This document shows, piece by piece, positions 1-10,807 of a stretch of 64,000 nt of DNA. A model generated the notes under the pieces. The model was not told where the DNA came from and ran no database searches. It was given only the letters and a program-made list of their open reading frames with translations. The position numbers were made by a program, and so were the translations under genes. The stretch lies in contig NZ_WOCD01000005.1 in assembly GCF_009728465.1 (NCBI RefSeq), forward strand, positions 620,001 to 684,000, given 5' to 3'. The stretch comes from Psychrosphaera haliotis. GTDB lineage: Bacteria > Pseudomonadota > Gammaproteobacteria > Enterobacterales > Alteromonadaceae. Each line of letters starts with the position of its first letter. Position 1 is the first letter of the stretch.

Positions 1-137
1 GGGCTATCGCAACTGGCAAAAATGTATTGCCAAGTAAAATGCACCCAAACCAAATGGATTGAAAAAGTATAAAATTAATAAGCATAGGTAACATCCCCTG
101 TTTGCTTTTTATACGAAACGAACGTTAGTTTAGTTCA
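1..137. other. Window edge, no gene assignable
   Basis: All three plus-strand frames are open from the window edge for 11 to 23 codons and then stop (at about 37, 62 and 72). The 3' end of an upstream plus-strand gene may be here, but nothing distinguishes the frames and I recognise none of the peptides. Confidence 0.3.
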
Positions 138-167
138 TAAAAAAGGCCACCGCAGAGGTAGCCTTTA
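138..167 (-). terminator. Rho-independent terminator of the gsp operon
   Basis: A hairpin pairs AAAGGC (142-147) with GCCTTT (161-166), and ACC with GGT inside, with one C/A mismatch and a five-base loop. On the minus strand it is followed by a run of T. It lies about 28 bases past the gspN stop, so it probably ends the gsp transcript. Confidence 0.75.
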
Positions 168-194
168 TTTACAACAGAATGTGCTTTTGAATTA

Positions 195-956
195 CTAGAG
201 CTTTATTGGGTAACGACCTTGCCCATCTAGCTGAGAAAACATTTTAATACCGTTGTGAATATCTCTAGGCAAACTTGGATCTGGTTTCACAAACCCTTGA
301 AAGCCAAACGAATCCGGTGATTCAATGCGAGCATTACCTTCTAAGCCTAACTTGTTTGAACCGTCAAATGTGGCAACAACATCACCTTCATTACAAGACA
401 ACTTTGAGGCAATTGTCCCTAACTCCATTGCTTGACCAAAAACGACTTCCGCTTTTGTCCATAAAAGCTCACCCTGTAAAACATCACACATTTGCATTTG
501 CTCATTTGGGTCAGTAACGGAAGTCATATGAAACTCATCTATGTCTAAAATGACACGACCATTAAGCTCACTAGTCGGAATAGGTAGTTCCGAACGGATT
601 GCACTTGCTGGTGCTCTAAAAGTGAATTCCGATAATGACAAAGTATTGAAACCTAATCCAATTGTTCCCTTTCCGCTTAATTGATTTGCGTCCCTTGCCT
701 GTCCAAATTTAATGTCGAACGACAGTTTTCCTGTAAACAAAGCAGCGATATTCATATCCCAAGTTAAGCTATTGAACTGCCACTTATCAACTTGAATAAC
801 ATTCGCTCGTCCAGACCAAAGTGTGCCCGATAACGACTGATAAGCGACATTTTTAGGTGTATCTACATACTTTGCAATAAAGCTTACAGGCGTTAACAGC
901 ACACTAAAAACAATGAGCATGACAATAAATAGAGAAAAGAGTTTTTTAAAAGACAT
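195..956 (-). CDS. gspN: Type II secretion system protein N
   Basis: GspN is the last gene of the twelve-gene type II secretion operon. It is an accessory inner-membrane component whose exact job is not settled and which some systems lack. The 253-residue product has one N-terminal membrane segment (about residues 7-27) followed by a periplasmic beta-rich domain, the normal layout and length for the family. The start ATG overlaps the end of gspM, so the two are translationally coupled. A terminator follows directly. Family assignment rests on position plus overall character. Confidence 0.85.
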   Translation of the reverse strand: MSFKKLFSLFIVMLIVFSVLLTPVSFIAKYVDTPKNVAYQSLSGTLWSGRANVIQVDKWQFNSLTWDMNIAALFTGKLSFDIKFGQARDANQLSGKGTIGLGFNTLSLSEFTFRAPASAIRSELPIPTSELNGRVILDIDEFHMTSVTDPNEQMQMCDVLQGELLWTKAEVVFGQAMELGTIASKLSCNEGDVVATFDGSNKLGLEGNARIESPDSFGFQGFVKPDPSLPRDIHNGIKMFSQLDGQGRYPIKL

Positions 957-1456
957 TAATTACGCTCCAAGTCTAAACGTCGAACTCGTACAATACCTGT
1001 CTCGTCAGTCTTAGATAAGTCTAAGTTGCTCACATAAATACCATGTTGGTTACGTAAGTCTGCTAACCACTTTGTTAATTGATTGAAGTTCATGTCTTCA
1101 AGTCCAACCTTTACTAAGTCCGCTGTTTGCGGTTGCAACCTAGCTAACGTAATACCATTTCTTCTGGCCGTTGTATTAATTACCTGTGCCATAGAGCTAT
1201 TACTACCTGAAGCACTAGAAGTTTTACCTGAACGCTTGATCAAAGCGATTTGCTGTTCAGCCCAAGTATTTAACTCTTGTTGTTGTATCAGTTTCTTTGA
1301 TGTCTCTGATAAACCATTGGCCACAGAGCTATACACTGAAATAAGAATAAACAGGCTAAAACAAACACCTAATATAAGTATTAATTTTTGCTCACTCTCT
1401 GTTTTTGACTGATATAACGCTATCGTCTTTTGTTTAAAGTTAGCTATTGCTGACAT
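956..1456 (-). CDS. gspM: Type II secretion system protein M
   Basis: GspM is a bitopic inner-membrane protein that binds GspL and stabilises the assembly platform. The 166-residue product has a short cytoplasmic N-terminus, one membrane segment (about 24-45) and a small periplasmic ferredoxin-like domain, matching the usual 160-170 residues. Its ends overlap gspL and gspN by about one base each, showing tight coupling within the operon. Confidence 0.92.
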   Translation of the reverse strand: MSAIANFKQKTIALYQSKTESEQKLILILGVCFSLFILISVYSSVANGLSETSKKLIQQQELNTWAEQQIALIKRSGKTSSASGSNSSMAQVINTTARRNGITLARLQPQTADLVKVGLEDMNFNQLTKWLADLRNQHGIYVSNLDLSKTDETGIVRVRRLDLERN

Positions 1457-2703
1457 TATCTAGACTCCTTAATACTTAGTGAGCCTGTAACCACAGAGCC
1501 GTCATTGTTTACAGCACCCGGATTCACTTCTAACCCTAAGTCGACAATGGCCACGCGGAACTTCTCAAACTCTTGAAAAGACGGTGCCACTGCACTTATT
1601 CGGAGTTCATTTCGTTTGCCATCAAATCTTAAGTTTTCAATTTTCACCGCTGAAAAGCTTTTGAATACCGAACTTAGCTGCTGCATTACTGATAAGTAAT
1701 CAAACGATGATGTTGTGGTCCCGCCACCAGAAATGGCTTTCACTTTTGACTGTAACTGTCTTTTTAATAGGTTTATACGCAGCTTTTCTTTAGGGAATGC
1801 TTGCTGATAAGTATTCGCGAGCTCTTGCTGTGCTGACGCTAAACGAGACTTCTGTTGTTGCCACTGCGCTGTCATCATCACAAACTGTATAACAAGTAAT
1901 AATCCGCCTAATATTGCTACCGGTCGCCATGTTTGCCATGCTTTGCTGACAGGCTTTTTAGGAGCGAATTCACCTTGAAGTAAGTTCCACTTTTGCTTAG
2001 CCGCTTGTTGCGCTAATAACAACATTGGTAGCTCAGGATCTTCTGCTATTAAGGTGATCGATTTTTCTTCATCTTCCGCCGCATCAATGACTTCTTTTGG
2101 CAAAGGACTATAAAAATTAATGGTTTTGTTAGACATCTGCTGGGCATACAAAGGCAGCCAGTCTTTTTCAATAAAGCAGCCTTGCCACTCACCTTCACGT
2201 ATAAGATAGCCATTGGCTATTTCAATTAAGCTTATGTGTTCTGGTTTTTCGTCCAGCGGTATACACAATACTTCAGGAAGAATATGATTCACCCGAATAT
2301 CGTGATCCGCCAATAAACTAACCCAGCCAGCTAAACTGACTTTATTGACCACTGCAATATTAATAAAGTGCTGTTCTAACTCTTTGTCAAAACCTACGTC
2401 TTGAATCGCGAAGTGCAACTTCTCAATATCATCGGCTAATTCATCTTCGAGCATATACGGCAAGGCCTTAAGCACCTGACGCGTCGGTTTTATTGCACTC
2501 ATGTGCTTGATAAGTCGAACATCACCACTATTTGCCAGTACAGTCACTGGACGGCCTTGTGCATAACGGCTTAACGAAGACAGTTCAGACTGATCTTGCA
2601 GTTCACCAGAAACAATGACTTCGTTCGTTACATCAGACCATACTAGCCAAGATACTGGACTAGCTTTTTGGCTGCTCATCCTCAGGATTAGCTTTTCGCT
2701 CAA
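1456..2703 (-). CDS. gspL: Type II secretion system protein L (TTG start)
   Basis: GspL links the cytoplasmic ATPase GspE to the inner-membrane platform. The product has an actin-like cytoplasmic domain, one membrane segment (about residues 259-281) and a periplasmic ferredoxin-like domain. An upstream ATG at 2751 gives a longer reading frame, but I chose TTG at 2703. It has a strong GGAGGGG ribosome site five bases upstream, and it makes the N-terminus (SEKLILRMSSQ, then WLVW) line up with known GspL proteins. With this start the gene overlaps the gspK end by about 44 bases. Length is 415 residues. Confidence 0.9.
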   Translation of the reverse strand: MSEKLILRMSSQKASPVSWLVWSDVTNEVIVSGELQDQSELSSLSRYAQGRPVTVLANSGDVRLIKHMSAIKPTRQVLKALPYMLEDELADDIEKLHFAIQDVGFDKELEQHFINIAVVNKVSLAGWVSLLADHDIRVNHILPEVLCIPLDEKPEHISLIEIANGYLIREGEWQGCFIEKDWLPLYAQQMSNKTINFYSPLPKEVIDAAEDEEKSITLIAEDPELPMLLLAQQAAKQKWNLLQGEFAPKKPVSKAWQTWRPVAILGGLLLVIQFVMMTAQWQQQKSRLASAQQELANTYQQAFPKEKLRINLLKRQLQSKVKAISGGGTTTSSFDYLSVMQQLSSVFKSFSAVKIENLRFDGKRNELRISAVAPSFQEFEKFRVAIVDLGLEVNPGAVNNDGSVVTGSLSIKESR

Positions 2704-3682
2704 CTTCCCCTCCAAATCGACGCCCAATAATCCAAGCTCGATACTGTTCATCTAACTGAATCAAGCTGGTTAATGCAAATTTGGCGTCGTTATAAGTTGC
2801 ATTTGTAATTAGTTTAAAAAATTTACTCGATACCGTAAAAGCCTTTCTGTCGACATTGGCGATTCCGCTAATTGCTTTTACTGACGGTAAGTCCCAGAAT
2901 TCATTAATGTCTTGAAAACCTTTTTCAGGACGGTCACCAATCACTTTTTGTGCGGTGGACTCATCAATATTAAGCACGGCCATTAGCACTTCAGGCTCAT
3001 TCTCTTTAACAGTATTTACGTTAATCATAAGTTCGTGATATTGCGGAATAACACACACAAACTTTTTAATTTTATTCAGTGTCAGTGGGTCAAACCCGTA
3101 TATTACTCGAAGTTCGTTTTCATGAGCCAACGCACTATTACCACTTAAGTACGGAAACTCCATTGATGAGTACATATCGCCATCGTAGCCGCCCGCTTCA
3201 GTAGCGTAATCATCTGGGTCAATCCAATCGTAAACGTTATTGGCAAGGTCTTCTAGGCTTACTTCAGACTCCACTTCCAAAGATTCTAATAAACGCACAA
3301 ACATATCACGAAGCGCTTTTTGTTTGGCTTTATCAAGATTAGGTTTCCACAAGCCATTAAGATTAAAACAGCTATGTAAATCAATAATACGACCTTCAAT
3401 TAAGCCATTGCTAACCGGAAACGCCATGCCCTCTGCTGCCCAGGTTTGCTCTAAATGTGTTACGCCATTATCTTCTTTTAACGTTTCTGTTAATAACATT
3501 TTTACAAACGACTCTGAGCCTTTTGCGTACTGAAACGCTTGTTGCCGCTCAAACATATTATGTGCTCGGCTTATACCTAAACGTTGCGTTTTTAATAACT
3601 GCGAGGCCAATACAACACAAAGTGCGACAATAAGCATTACTGAAATTAAGGCGATACCTCGCTGTTGTTTAACCTTGATCAA
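2660..3682 (-). CDS. gspK: Type II secretion minor pseudopilin K (TTG start)
   Basis: GspK is the large minor pseudopilin that caps the pseudopilus tip together with GspI and GspJ. It has a short leader ending in Gly9, then a hydrophobic helix (about 10-28) lacking the Glu+5 found in other pseudopilins, as is normal for GspK. A large alpha domain is inserted in the globular part, giving 340 residues. The only sensible start is TTG, inside the last codons of gspJ and preceded by GAGGAAA. The 3' end overlaps gspL. Confidence 0.92.
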   Translation of the reverse strand: MIKVKQQRGIALISVMLIVALCVVLASQLLKTQRLGISRAHNMFERQQAFQYAKGSESFVKMLLTETLKEDNGVTHLEQTWAAEGMAFPVSNGLIEGRIIDLHSCFNLNGLWKPNLDKAKQKALRDMFVRLLESLEVESEVSLEDLANNVYDWIDPDDYATEAGGYDGDMYSSMEFPYLSGNSALAHENELRVIYGFDPLTLNKIKKFVCVIPQYHELMINVNTVKENEPEVLMAVLNIDESTAQKVIGDRPEKGFQDINEFWDLPSVKAISGIANVDRKAFTVSSKFFKLITNATYNDAKFALTSLIQLDEQYRAWIIGRRFGGEVERKANPEDEQPKS

Positions 3683-4301
3683 CTTCGGTTTCCTCTATGA
3701 ACGCAAATACCCGCTCAATTTCTCCAAATGCCTCTGTTAAAAACGTTAGTCTCACCAATAATGGTAAACCATCGTCAGGCAAATCCTCTTGCCATTCGTT
3801 ATCATAAAAATACTGTAGTTTTAGCTCAGATACACCTTCGATTAAATCTTGAATTCTAGGCTCTTCACCTCGGTCAGAGTCAACATAATTAAAATAAAGC
3901 CTTTGTAAAACACCTTCTACCACACGATAACCAACGGCTTGCAATTCGCTTCTAGGCAATATCATAACCGGGTTAATCCAACCATCACGGATAAAGGCAA
4001 AACCTATGTCTTCGGAGTCTAATAAATAAGGTTCGGCAACAAAGTATTTATCAATTGGCGGTTCACCATTAAGTCTTATTTTGCGCTGTACCACCTGCTG
4101 AAAGTCATTCTCGATAAACATCATGGCCCGTTGCAAGTGTGTTAACTGCGCTGATTGAGCTTCAATCTGTTCTTTGTTTGATATTGTATTATTGAGTACT
4201 GAATAAGTAGCAACGCCTAACATGGCAAAAATCGCCAAAGACAAAAGCATTTCTATAAGTGTGAAACCTTGCTGTGAACTTTGTGAGCGCTGGTTAATCA
4301 T
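3669..4301 (-). CDS. gspJ: Type II secretion minor pseudopilin J
   Basis: GspJ is a minor pseudopilin of the tip complex. A type III (prepilin) signal is clear: a 12-residue leader ending in Gly, then FTLIEM with Glu at +5. I chose the ATG at 4301, which gives this short leader and has GAGG eight bases upstream. Longer starts at 4322 or 4331 are possible but give unusual leaders. It overlaps gspI by eight bases and gspK by 14. Cleavage and N-methylation would be done by a GspO/PilD peptidase, not encoded in this window. Length is 210 residues. Confidence 0.92.
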   Translation of the reverse strand: MINQRSQSSQQGFTLIEMLLSLAIFAMLGVATYSVLNNTISNKEQIEAQSAQLTHLQRAMMFIENDFQQVVQRKIRLNGEPPIDKYFVAEPYLLDSEDIGFAFIRDGWINPVMILPRSELQAVGYRVVEGVLQRLYFNYVDSDRGEEPRIQDLIEGVSELKLQYFYDNEWQEDLPDDGLPLLVRLTFLTEAFGEIERVFAFIEETEVDQG

Positions 4302-4749
4302 CACTTTTGCCTCGCGGCTCATATTGAACAACGTAGGTTTCTAAATCGTAAATACTGCTTTTGCTGTCTTCAAATTCATAAACGGAAACTGTCACGGCGC
4401 GCATTCTAGGATCAGCAGTTTCCACAACTTGCTGTCGCCAAAACCATTTTAAACCTGCCATTTCAGCTTCACCTTTGTGATTTTGTTTTGGCGGCCAGGT
4501 TGTTTCGACTTGAAGCTCCGTTAAACGGTTTTGAGCTACCCAAGATGCAAAGGTCATTTGTTGCAGCAAACCAATATTACTCGCACTTTGACTAACAACA
4601 TTTAAAATTGAGGCGCTGGCATAAGCAAAAATAGCTAACGCCAATAGCATTTCTACCAATGTAAAACCGTTAACTTTTTTACGTGTTGTAATAGGTAGCC
4701 TATTAAGTGGAGCTGTAGGAACAGTATTAGGTGGAGTAAGAAGCTTCAT
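4294..4749 (-). CDS. gspI: Type II secretion minor pseudopilin I
   Basis: GspI initiates pseudopilus assembly with GspJ and GspK. The prepilin cleavage site is Gly28 before FTLVEM, with Glu+5. The 28-residue leader is long and proline-rich for this family (usually 5-10 residues), and I see no alternative ATG nearer the site. The start codon overlaps the gspH stop as TAATG. The 151-residue precursor is otherwise of ordinary size. Confidence 0.9.
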   Translation of the reverse strand: MKLLTPPNTVPTAPLNRLPITTRKKVNGFTLVEMLLALAIFAYASASILNVVSQSASNIGLLQQMTFASWVAQNRLTELQVETTWPPKQNHKGEAEMAGLKWFWRQQVVETADPRMRAVTVSVYEFEDSKSSIYDLETYVVQYEPRGKSDD

Positions 4750-5357
4750 TATCTATCAAGCTCCTCTTGTTCAGCTGGGTTGTAATGTTTTACGGGCGCA
4801 GTAAACAAACCTTGGATCACAAACATGACAACATCATCAAAGTCTTGGAACTCTAACTCAATTTCAAAAGGGGATATTTCACCAGAAGATAATAAAAACA
4901 CCTGTGGGAAAGCTAACAGTTTTTCTTCATTAGAAAGTCCTGACTGATCTTCCATTGTTTCATCATCAATAAACTGTACCGCACTTAACAAACTCTGTTC
5001 TTGCCAAGGCAAACCATCAAGCTTGAGTGTTAACGTTAAGTTTTCGTTTAAAGGCTCTGTTTCAAAAGGACGGTCTGTAAAACGAACCCATTCTTCGTCC
5101 TCGAGTATCAAAAAAACATACTGTTGTTCCGATACCGACAAACCAAGCTGTTTGTTTTTTACTGTGGCATATTCCGACGCTAGGTTAATTAGCGCCGTTA
5201 GCTTTTGCGATTCTTCTTCAACTAAGTCATAGGCATTAGGCGCAAAGCTAGGAAAGCGTACAAGCGACACTAAGTAGCCGATGATGACAATCACCAACAT
5301 CAACTCTATTAGCGTAAAGCCTTGATGTTTTGAACATCGTGCCATCGTCGCTTTCAC
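4749..5357 (-). CDS. gspH: Type II secretion minor pseudopilin H
   Basis: GspH is a minor pseudopilin, possibly at the junction between the tip complex and the GspG shaft. A 13-residue leader ends in Gly before FTLIEL, followed by a hydrophobic helix and a beta-rich domain. A second in-frame ATG at 5345 would shorten the leader by four residues. Length is 202 residues, at the high end of the family. It lies between gspG and gspI in canonical order. Confidence 0.9.
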   Translation of the reverse strand: MKATMARCSKHQGFTLIELMLVIVIIGYLVSLVRFPSFAPNAYDLVEEESQKLTALINLASEYATVKNKQLGLSVSEQQYVFLILEDEEWVRFTDRPFETEPLNENLTLTLKLDGLPWQEQSLLSAVQFIDDETMEDQSGLSNEEKLLAFPQVFLLSSGEISPFEIELEFQDFDDVVMFVIQGLFTAPVKHYNPAEQEELDR

Positions 5358-5388
5358 TTTTGTGTACTTCTATTGAATACCTTAACGC

Positions 5389-5838
5389 TTATAAATATTC
5401 GTCTGCGTTCCAGTTACCAATATCATCATCAGTACCGGCAACACCATCAGGGCCCATTGAAAATAAGTCGTATTGTGCCATTTCACCTGGGCTTACTAAT
5501 TGATATTCATTGCCCCACTTATCCACAGGCACCTTTTTCAAATAGCCTTTTTGTGGATAATTACGCGGTACTGGCTCCATTTCAGGCATGTTAACCAAGG
5601 CTTCTAAACCTTGTTCTGTTGTTGGGTACATTCCACCCTTTAACTTATACATGTCTAACGTAGATTCTAAGTTACGAATTTCTATCGCTGTACTCTGCAA
5701 TTTTGCTTCGTCAGATTGGCCCATTAAGTTTGGCACAACCAAACCAGCAATCATGCCTAAAATAGCAATAACGATCATCACTTCTAATAAAGTGAAACCT
5801 GTTTGTTTATTTGTTTTTATTGTTTGAAACTTTTTCAC
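5389..5838 (-). CDS. gspG: Type II secretion major pseudopilin G (GTG start)
   Basis: GspG builds the shaft of the pseudopilus that pushes folded exoproteins through the GspD channel. It shows a 14-residue leader ending in Gly, FTLLEVMIVIAILG with Glu+5, and the calcium-binding C-terminal region typical of GspG (aspartates near GPDGVAGTDDDIGNW). An upstream TTG at 5850 also opens the frame, but it overlaps the TTGGAG sequence that serves as ribosome site for GTG at 5838, so I chose GTG. Length is 149 residues, as expected. Confidence 0.94.
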   Translation of the reverse strand: MKKFQTIKTNKQTGFTLLEVMIVIAILGMIAGLVVPNLMGQSDEAKLQSTAIEIRNLESTLDMYKLKGGMYPTTEQGLEALVNMPEMEPVPRNYPQKGYLKKVPVDKWGNEYQLVSPGEMAQYDLFSMGPDGVAGTDDDIGNWNADEYL

Positions 5839-5883
5839 TGGATACTCCAATCGTTTTCTTTTTTTTATAGTAACCGATTCAGG

Positions 5884-7105
5884 TTACATTCCTACTAAAG
5901 TGTTCATTTGCATTATGGGCTGCAAAATTGCCATTAATATAAACATCACCATACCGGCCATCACCAATACAATTAAAGGCGTTAACAAGCCTAAGCTTAT
6001 TTTTAACGTTGCATCCATTTCATTGTCTTGGTTATCAGCAGCGCGGCCTAACATTTGTTCTAGTTCACCTGACTTCTCACCACTGCCAATCATATGGATC
6101 ATCATGGGAGGAAACGTTTTACTTTGCTGTAACGAGTTTTTTAAAGAACTACCTTCACGAACTGCATCTGAGGCGTCTTTTACACACTTCTGAATATATT
6201 TGTTGGTTAATACTTGTCCCGCTATTTTCATTCCGTCTAATATCGGCACTGCACTTGATGCTAGAATGCTCAAGGTTTCTCGCAAAACGAGCCGTATTTG
6301 CGCCCAATATAACTCGACCTATCAAAGGTAGACTTAACAACCAGCGATCAAACTTAAGTCGAATAGCTGGCTGCTTAAGCATTCGTTGCATGATCACGCT
6401 AATGCCTAAAATACCAATCAACACAAACACACCATAATCAATAATGAAATCACTGAGCGTTAATAAAAACTGTGTGGTACCAGGCAGTGTCGCGCCGGAC
6501 TCAACAAACTGACCTACTATTTGTGGCACCACCGATGCCAACAGAAACGCAACGATACCAATGGCAAATAGCGTCAGCATAATTGGGTAAATCATAGCTT
6601 GAGTAAGCTGACTTTTGGTGGCTTGACGTTTTTCTGTGTAATCGGCCAAGCGATTTAATACTTCATCCAAATGGCCAGACTTTTCGCCTGCGGCCACCAT
6701 TGAACGAAACAAATGATCGAATATTGTTGGAAACTCTTTCATGCCGTCGGCAAGAGTATAACCTTCAACCACCTTTGAACGGATAGACATGATGGTTCTT
6801 TTTAAACGCGGTTTTTCACACTGTTCAGCAACGGCTAACAGCGCCGCTTCAATAGTTAATGCTGAACCAACTAGCGTCGCTAACTGACGCGTAATTAATG
6901 CTAAGTCAGAGGCAGAAACCGTAGGTTGAAACAAAGTAAAACCTGTACTTTCTTGCTGTTCTTTTTGGCTTGCTTTGTTTATCTCAAGCGGAATAAGACC
7001 TTTGTCTCGAAGCTGTTGGCGAATTTGTTTTGATGTGTCCGCTTCAAGTATGCCTTTTTTAGATTTTCCCTTCGCATCAAGCGCTTTATATTCAAAAGCC
7101 GCCAT
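5884..7105 (-). pseudogene. gspF: Type II secretion platform protein F, split by one extra base
   Basis: GspF is the polytopic inner-membrane platform protein of the type II system, with two repeated cytoplasmic helical domains and three membrane segments. Here the N-terminal two thirds (7105 to about 6280) and the C-terminal third (to 5884) lie in different frames. Removing one A from the AAA at 6278-6276 joins them as ARFAR-TLSILASSAVPILDG, giving 406 residues, the usual length. The ATG overlaps the gspE stop as TAATG. All neighbours are intact and GspF is indispensable for secretion, so a sequencing error is more likely than a true lesion. Confidence 0.9.
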
Positions 7106-8649
7106 TATGTATCCTCGCGTGTCACTCTTAGAACTTCTTCTAATGTAGTGACACCTTGTAATACTTTACTCATTCCATCGTCACGAATGCCTGGGATATT
7201 TTGGCGAACGTACTTTTCAATTGCTTGTTCACCGTGGCCATTGTGAATTAATTCACGCACCTGCTCATCAACCACTAATAACTCATGTATACCAACTCGA
7301 CCACGGTAACCACTAAAGTTACATTTATCGCACCCTTTTGGATGGTAAATCGTGACGTTTTTAGCGCTCGCTTGTTCTGCAGTAAGTCCTAACAGTTCCA
7401 ACTCAGAGTTGTCAGGTTGCACCTCAACTTTACATTCTTTACACAAGGTTCTTACAAGTCGTTGAGATAACACAGCTAACAAACTCGATGACAACAAGAA
7501 TGGCTCAATGCCCATGTCTTCCATACGCGTAATTGCGCCAGCAGCAGTATTTGTGTGTAACGTGGAAATTACCATGTGACCGGTTAAACTGGCTTGCACG
7601 GCTATTTCAGCGGTTTCTAAGTCTCGTATTTCACCTATCATGACCACATCTGGATCTTGACGTAGTATTGCTCGTAAACCACGTGCAAACGTCATGTCTA
7701 CTTTTGGGTTAACTTGCGTTTGACCAATACCTGGTAATTCATATTCCACGGGATCTTCCACCGTAAGAATATTGCGATCTTTACTATTAATATCAGATAA
7801 ACCCGCATACAAGGTGGTACTTTTACCTGAACCTGTAGGTCCGGTAACCAATATAATTCCATGCGGTTTACGTAACAATTGACCAAACTGTAATTCGTTG
7901 GCTGATGCCATACCTAAGTCGGCAAGGTTTAAACGAGCATTGTTTTTATCTAATAGTCGCATTACTACTCGCTCGCCGTATGACGAAGGCATAGTAGACA
8001 CACGAACATCAATTGCTCGACCAGCAATACGCAAAGAAATACGACCATCTTGAGGAATACGCTTTTCAGCAATGTCTAACTGCGCCATTACTTTAATTCT
8101 TGAAACTAAAAGTGAGGCTAGTTTGCGGTTCGGGCTTAATACTTCACGTAAAACACCATCGACTCTGAAACGAATAACTAATTCTTTTTCAAAGGTTTCA
8201 ATGTGGATATCGGACGCGCCTTCTTTAATCGCTTCGGATAAGGTAGCGTTAATTAATTTGATAATTGGTGCGTCGTCTTCGCTTTCTAATAAATCTTCAG
8301 TGCCTGGTAACTCATCGGCAATAGAAAACAAGTCCACTTCGTTACCAATATCTTCCATCAGCTGCTGAGTTTCAGAGGCATTACGCTGGTAAGCCTGCTC
8401 AATCGCAATTTCAAATTCGTTATTTGTAATTACTCTGTATGGCAGTGGATGCCCAATCAAACGACGTGTTTCTAACAATGCTGACATCGGCGTGTCAGAC
8501 TTAATTAACAACTCTTTTTCGTCGTTGTTGTAAGAAATCATCACGCCAAAGCGCTGCGCAAAACCAAAAGGCAAACGTTGATTCGCTGGTATTGCTTCGC
8601 TCTCAAGCTCTTGTTCTATCTCTGGTTCAAGTTCCATTATCTTACCCAT
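7105..8649 (-). CDS. gspE: Type II secretion ATPase E
   Basis: GspE is the hexameric cytoplasmic ATPase that powers pseudopilus assembly. Visible are an N-terminal GspL-binding domain, the Walker A motif GPTGSGKST (about residue 268), an Asp box and Walker B region ([12 protein letters not shown]), the His box (STLHTN), and a zinc-binding CKEC...CDKC tetracysteine segment (about 401-440). Length is 514 residues. The start may be ATG 8649 (overlapping gspD) or ATG 8637, four codons later; both are in frame and neither has a strong ribosome site. Confidence 0.96.
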   Translation of the reverse strand: MGKIMELEPEIEQELESEAIPANQRLPFGFAQRFGVMISYNNDEKELLIKSDTPMSALLETRRLIGHPLPYRVITNNEFEIAIEQAYQRNASETQQLMEDIGNEVDLFSIADELPGTEDLLESEDDAPIIKLINATLSEAIKEGASDIHIETFEKELVIRFRVDGVLREVLSPNRKLASLLVSRIKVMAQLDIAEKRIPQDGRISLRIAGRAIDVRVSTMPSSYGERVVMRLLDKNNARLNLADLGMASANELQFGQLLRKPHGIILVTGPTGSGKSTTLYAGLSDINSKDRNILTVEDPVEYELPGIGQTQVNPKVDMTFARGLRAILRQDPDVVMIGEIRDLETAEIAVQASLTGHMVISTLHTNTAAGAITRMEDMGIEPFLLSSSLLAVLSQRLVRTLCKECKVEVQPDNSELELLGLTAEQASAKNVTIYHPKGCDKCNFSGYRGRVGIHELLVVDEQVRELIHNGHGEQAIEKYVRQNIPGIRDDGMSKVLQGVTTLEEVLRVTREDT

Positions 8650-10789
8650 CTTTTTTAGGGCTATCTTTAGATACGGTTGGTGGTTTTACACCTTTTTCTT
8701 GGCTTTCAAGATAGTCTTCAAAACGAGGCGGCAACGCTAGGCTGTCATCCCACTCTTTTAAAACAGGTTGGTCCGTTAGTGGCATTAATGAAATACCGTC
8801 TTGGTCTTTCTTAATTTGCTCGGCACGAATGTAGTTATATTTTTGCTTACTCACATCAAGCGCTGAAGCACCGTCACGTAAAATTCTCGGGCGAATAAAG
8901 ACCATCAAATTACGTTTACGTTTTGTTGTACCTGTAGAACGGAATAAATGCCCTAAAATAGGTAAGTCGCCAAGTAATGGTACTTTAGAAATACTCTCTT
9001 GAACGTCTTCGTCAATCAGGCCGCCGATAACAATCGTGCCGCCATCTTCGGCTAATACATTGGTTTTAATTGAACGTTTGTTAATGCCAACGTCCACACC
9101 TACCGCACCACTAACACTTGATACTTCTTGCTCAATTAATAATTGTACTGCTGAACCTTCGTTAATTTGTGGCGTTACTTTTAACTTAATACCCACTTCT
9201 TTGCGGTCAACTTTTTGGAATGGGTTTGAATTTGCAGAGCTTGCTGTAGAGCCAGTAAGAATAGCAATTTCTGAGCCCACCAATATTGAAGCTTCTTCGT
9301 TATCAATAGTTGTTATGGATGGCGTAGCAAGAATGTTGGTATTGGTGTCGTTGCGAACCGCTTGTAAAACTGCACCCCAGCCGCCATTTACCACGCCCGT
9401 TGCGAAACCAGAGATACCGCCAAGTACTTGCGCTAAACCTGAATAGTCACCACGTTCTTTAGTGGTTACCTTGTTTTGAGTAGTATTCCCATTTTCATCA
9501 AAGCCATTAACTATGCTTTCTGTTTCCTGGTCACGAGCCTGATATGCAGCACCCGCAATGGTAGAAATTGGCGTCACGCCATTATTATATTGAGTAAACC
9601 CAATGTCCGTGCTGCCCCACTGAATGCCAAGGTTAATACCATCGCTTTCAAATACTTCAACAATAATTGCTTCAACCAAAACCTGCTGACGTCGGACATC
9701 TAACTGACGAATAATTTGCTCTAGTGAACGCATCATGTCTGGCTCTGCGTTAATAACTAATGAATTAGAGTCAGTGTGAGCTTGAATAGAATAGTCTCGT
9801 GTAGATGACGTTCTTGCGCGTTTATTTGTTGTTGGCGTTCCACCTTGAGCATCGGCTGCAATAGAATCCGATACGCCCGTTAAAACTTTTACGACTTCTT
9901 CAGAGTTTGCATAATTTAAGAAGTAAACTTTTGTATTACCTGTGCTTTCAAGCTCAGAATCTAGACGCTTTATTAACTCAATGACTTTGTCACGCGCTTC
10001 TTGCTCACCTGTAACAATCACGCTATTTGTTCGGTCATCAGCCACAATTTTTGGCACCAAAAAGTCAGGTTGCCCTTTATTTCCAGCTGAAGACTTATTA
10101 ATACTTTCAACAATGCGCACCATTTCACTCGCTGACGCATATTCTAGCTTAACAATAACCACTTTTTGATCGCCAGCGCGGTCGACGCGGTTAATGATTT
10201 CAACCATTCGATTAACCATAGCGACAGAGCCTACAACCATTACTACATTTGAAGGCTCGTAATGCACCACATGTCCGCTGCCTGATTGATCGCTAAGTTG
10301 ACGCAATAGTGGAGATAGTTCTCTTACTGATACATTTTTAACTTCAACAACACGAGTGACCATTTCGTCACCTTCGCCTAAATAGCCTTCACCCACGACA
10401 GGAGTAGGCGAGCTTTTTACGTCTTTGGCACGAATGACTTTTAATATGCCATTGCCCATATCAATAACGCCATAACCGTAAACCTGAAGTACATTTAAGA
10501 AAAAGTGATAATACTGCTCTTTAGTTAATAGATCGTAAGAACGAACGTTAACTTTGCCTCGTACGGCGGGATCAATAATGATGGTTTTCTGTAATATCTT
10601 GCCCACAATATTAATAAATTCATTAATATCAGTGCCTTTAAAATTAGGTGAATATTGCGTTGCATTAGCAACCGGGGAAACCCACGCTGTCGATAACAAA
10701 CCTAAAGTCAGAATAGCGGAAAAAGCCGACACCTTGGCCGAACGAGTAACTTTTGCTTGTATGTTCTTAGATTTACTGAAAAATCCCAT
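8642..10789 (-). CDS. gspD: Type II secretion outer membrane secretin D
   Basis: GspD forms the 15-fold secretin channel in the outer membrane. A signal peptide (about residues 1-43, with a long positively charged n-region) is followed by the N0 domain and N1-N3 domains. The C-terminal secretin core carries the typical [15 protein letters not shown] signature. The last residues (about 660-715) are polar and could be a pilotin-binding S domain. Length is 715 residues. It starts 18 bases after gspC and overlaps gspE by eight bases. Confidence 0.96.
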   Translation of the reverse strand: MGFFSKSKNIQAKVTRSAKVSAFSAILTLGLLSTAWVSPVANATQYSPNFKGTDINEFINIVGKILQKTIIIDPAVRGKVNVRSYDLLTKEQYYHFFLNVLQVYGYGVIDMGNGILKVIRAKDVKSSPTPVVGEGYLGEGDEMVTRVVEVKNVSVRELSPLLRQLSDQSGSGHVVHYEPSNVVMVVGSVAMVNRMVEIINRVDRAGDQKVVIVKLEYASASEMVRIVESINKSSAGNKGQPDFLVPKIVADDRTNSVIVTGEQEARDKVIELIKRLDSELESTGNTKVYFLNYANSEEVVKVLTGVSDSIAADAQGGTPTTNKRARTSSTRDYSIQAHTDSNSLVINAEPDMMRSLEQIIRQLDVRRQQVLVEAIIVEVFESDGINLGIQWGSTDIGFTQYNNGVTPISTIAGAAYQARDQETESIVNGFDENGNTTQNKVTTKERGDYSGLAQVLGGISGFATGVVNGGWGAVLQAVRNDTNTNILATPSITTIDNEEASILVGSEIAILTGSTASSANSNPFQKVDRKEVGIKLKVTPQINEGSAVQLLIEQEVSSVSGAVGVDVGINKRSIKTNVLAEDGGTIVIGGLIDEDVQESISKVPLLGDLPILGHLFRSTGTTKRKRNLMVFIRPRILRDGASALDVSKQKYNYIRAEQIKKDQDGISLMPLTDQPVLKEWDDSLALPPRFEDYLESQEKGVKPPTVSKDSPKKDG

Positions 10790-10807
10790 TTAAATAAACT
10801 CCAGGGC

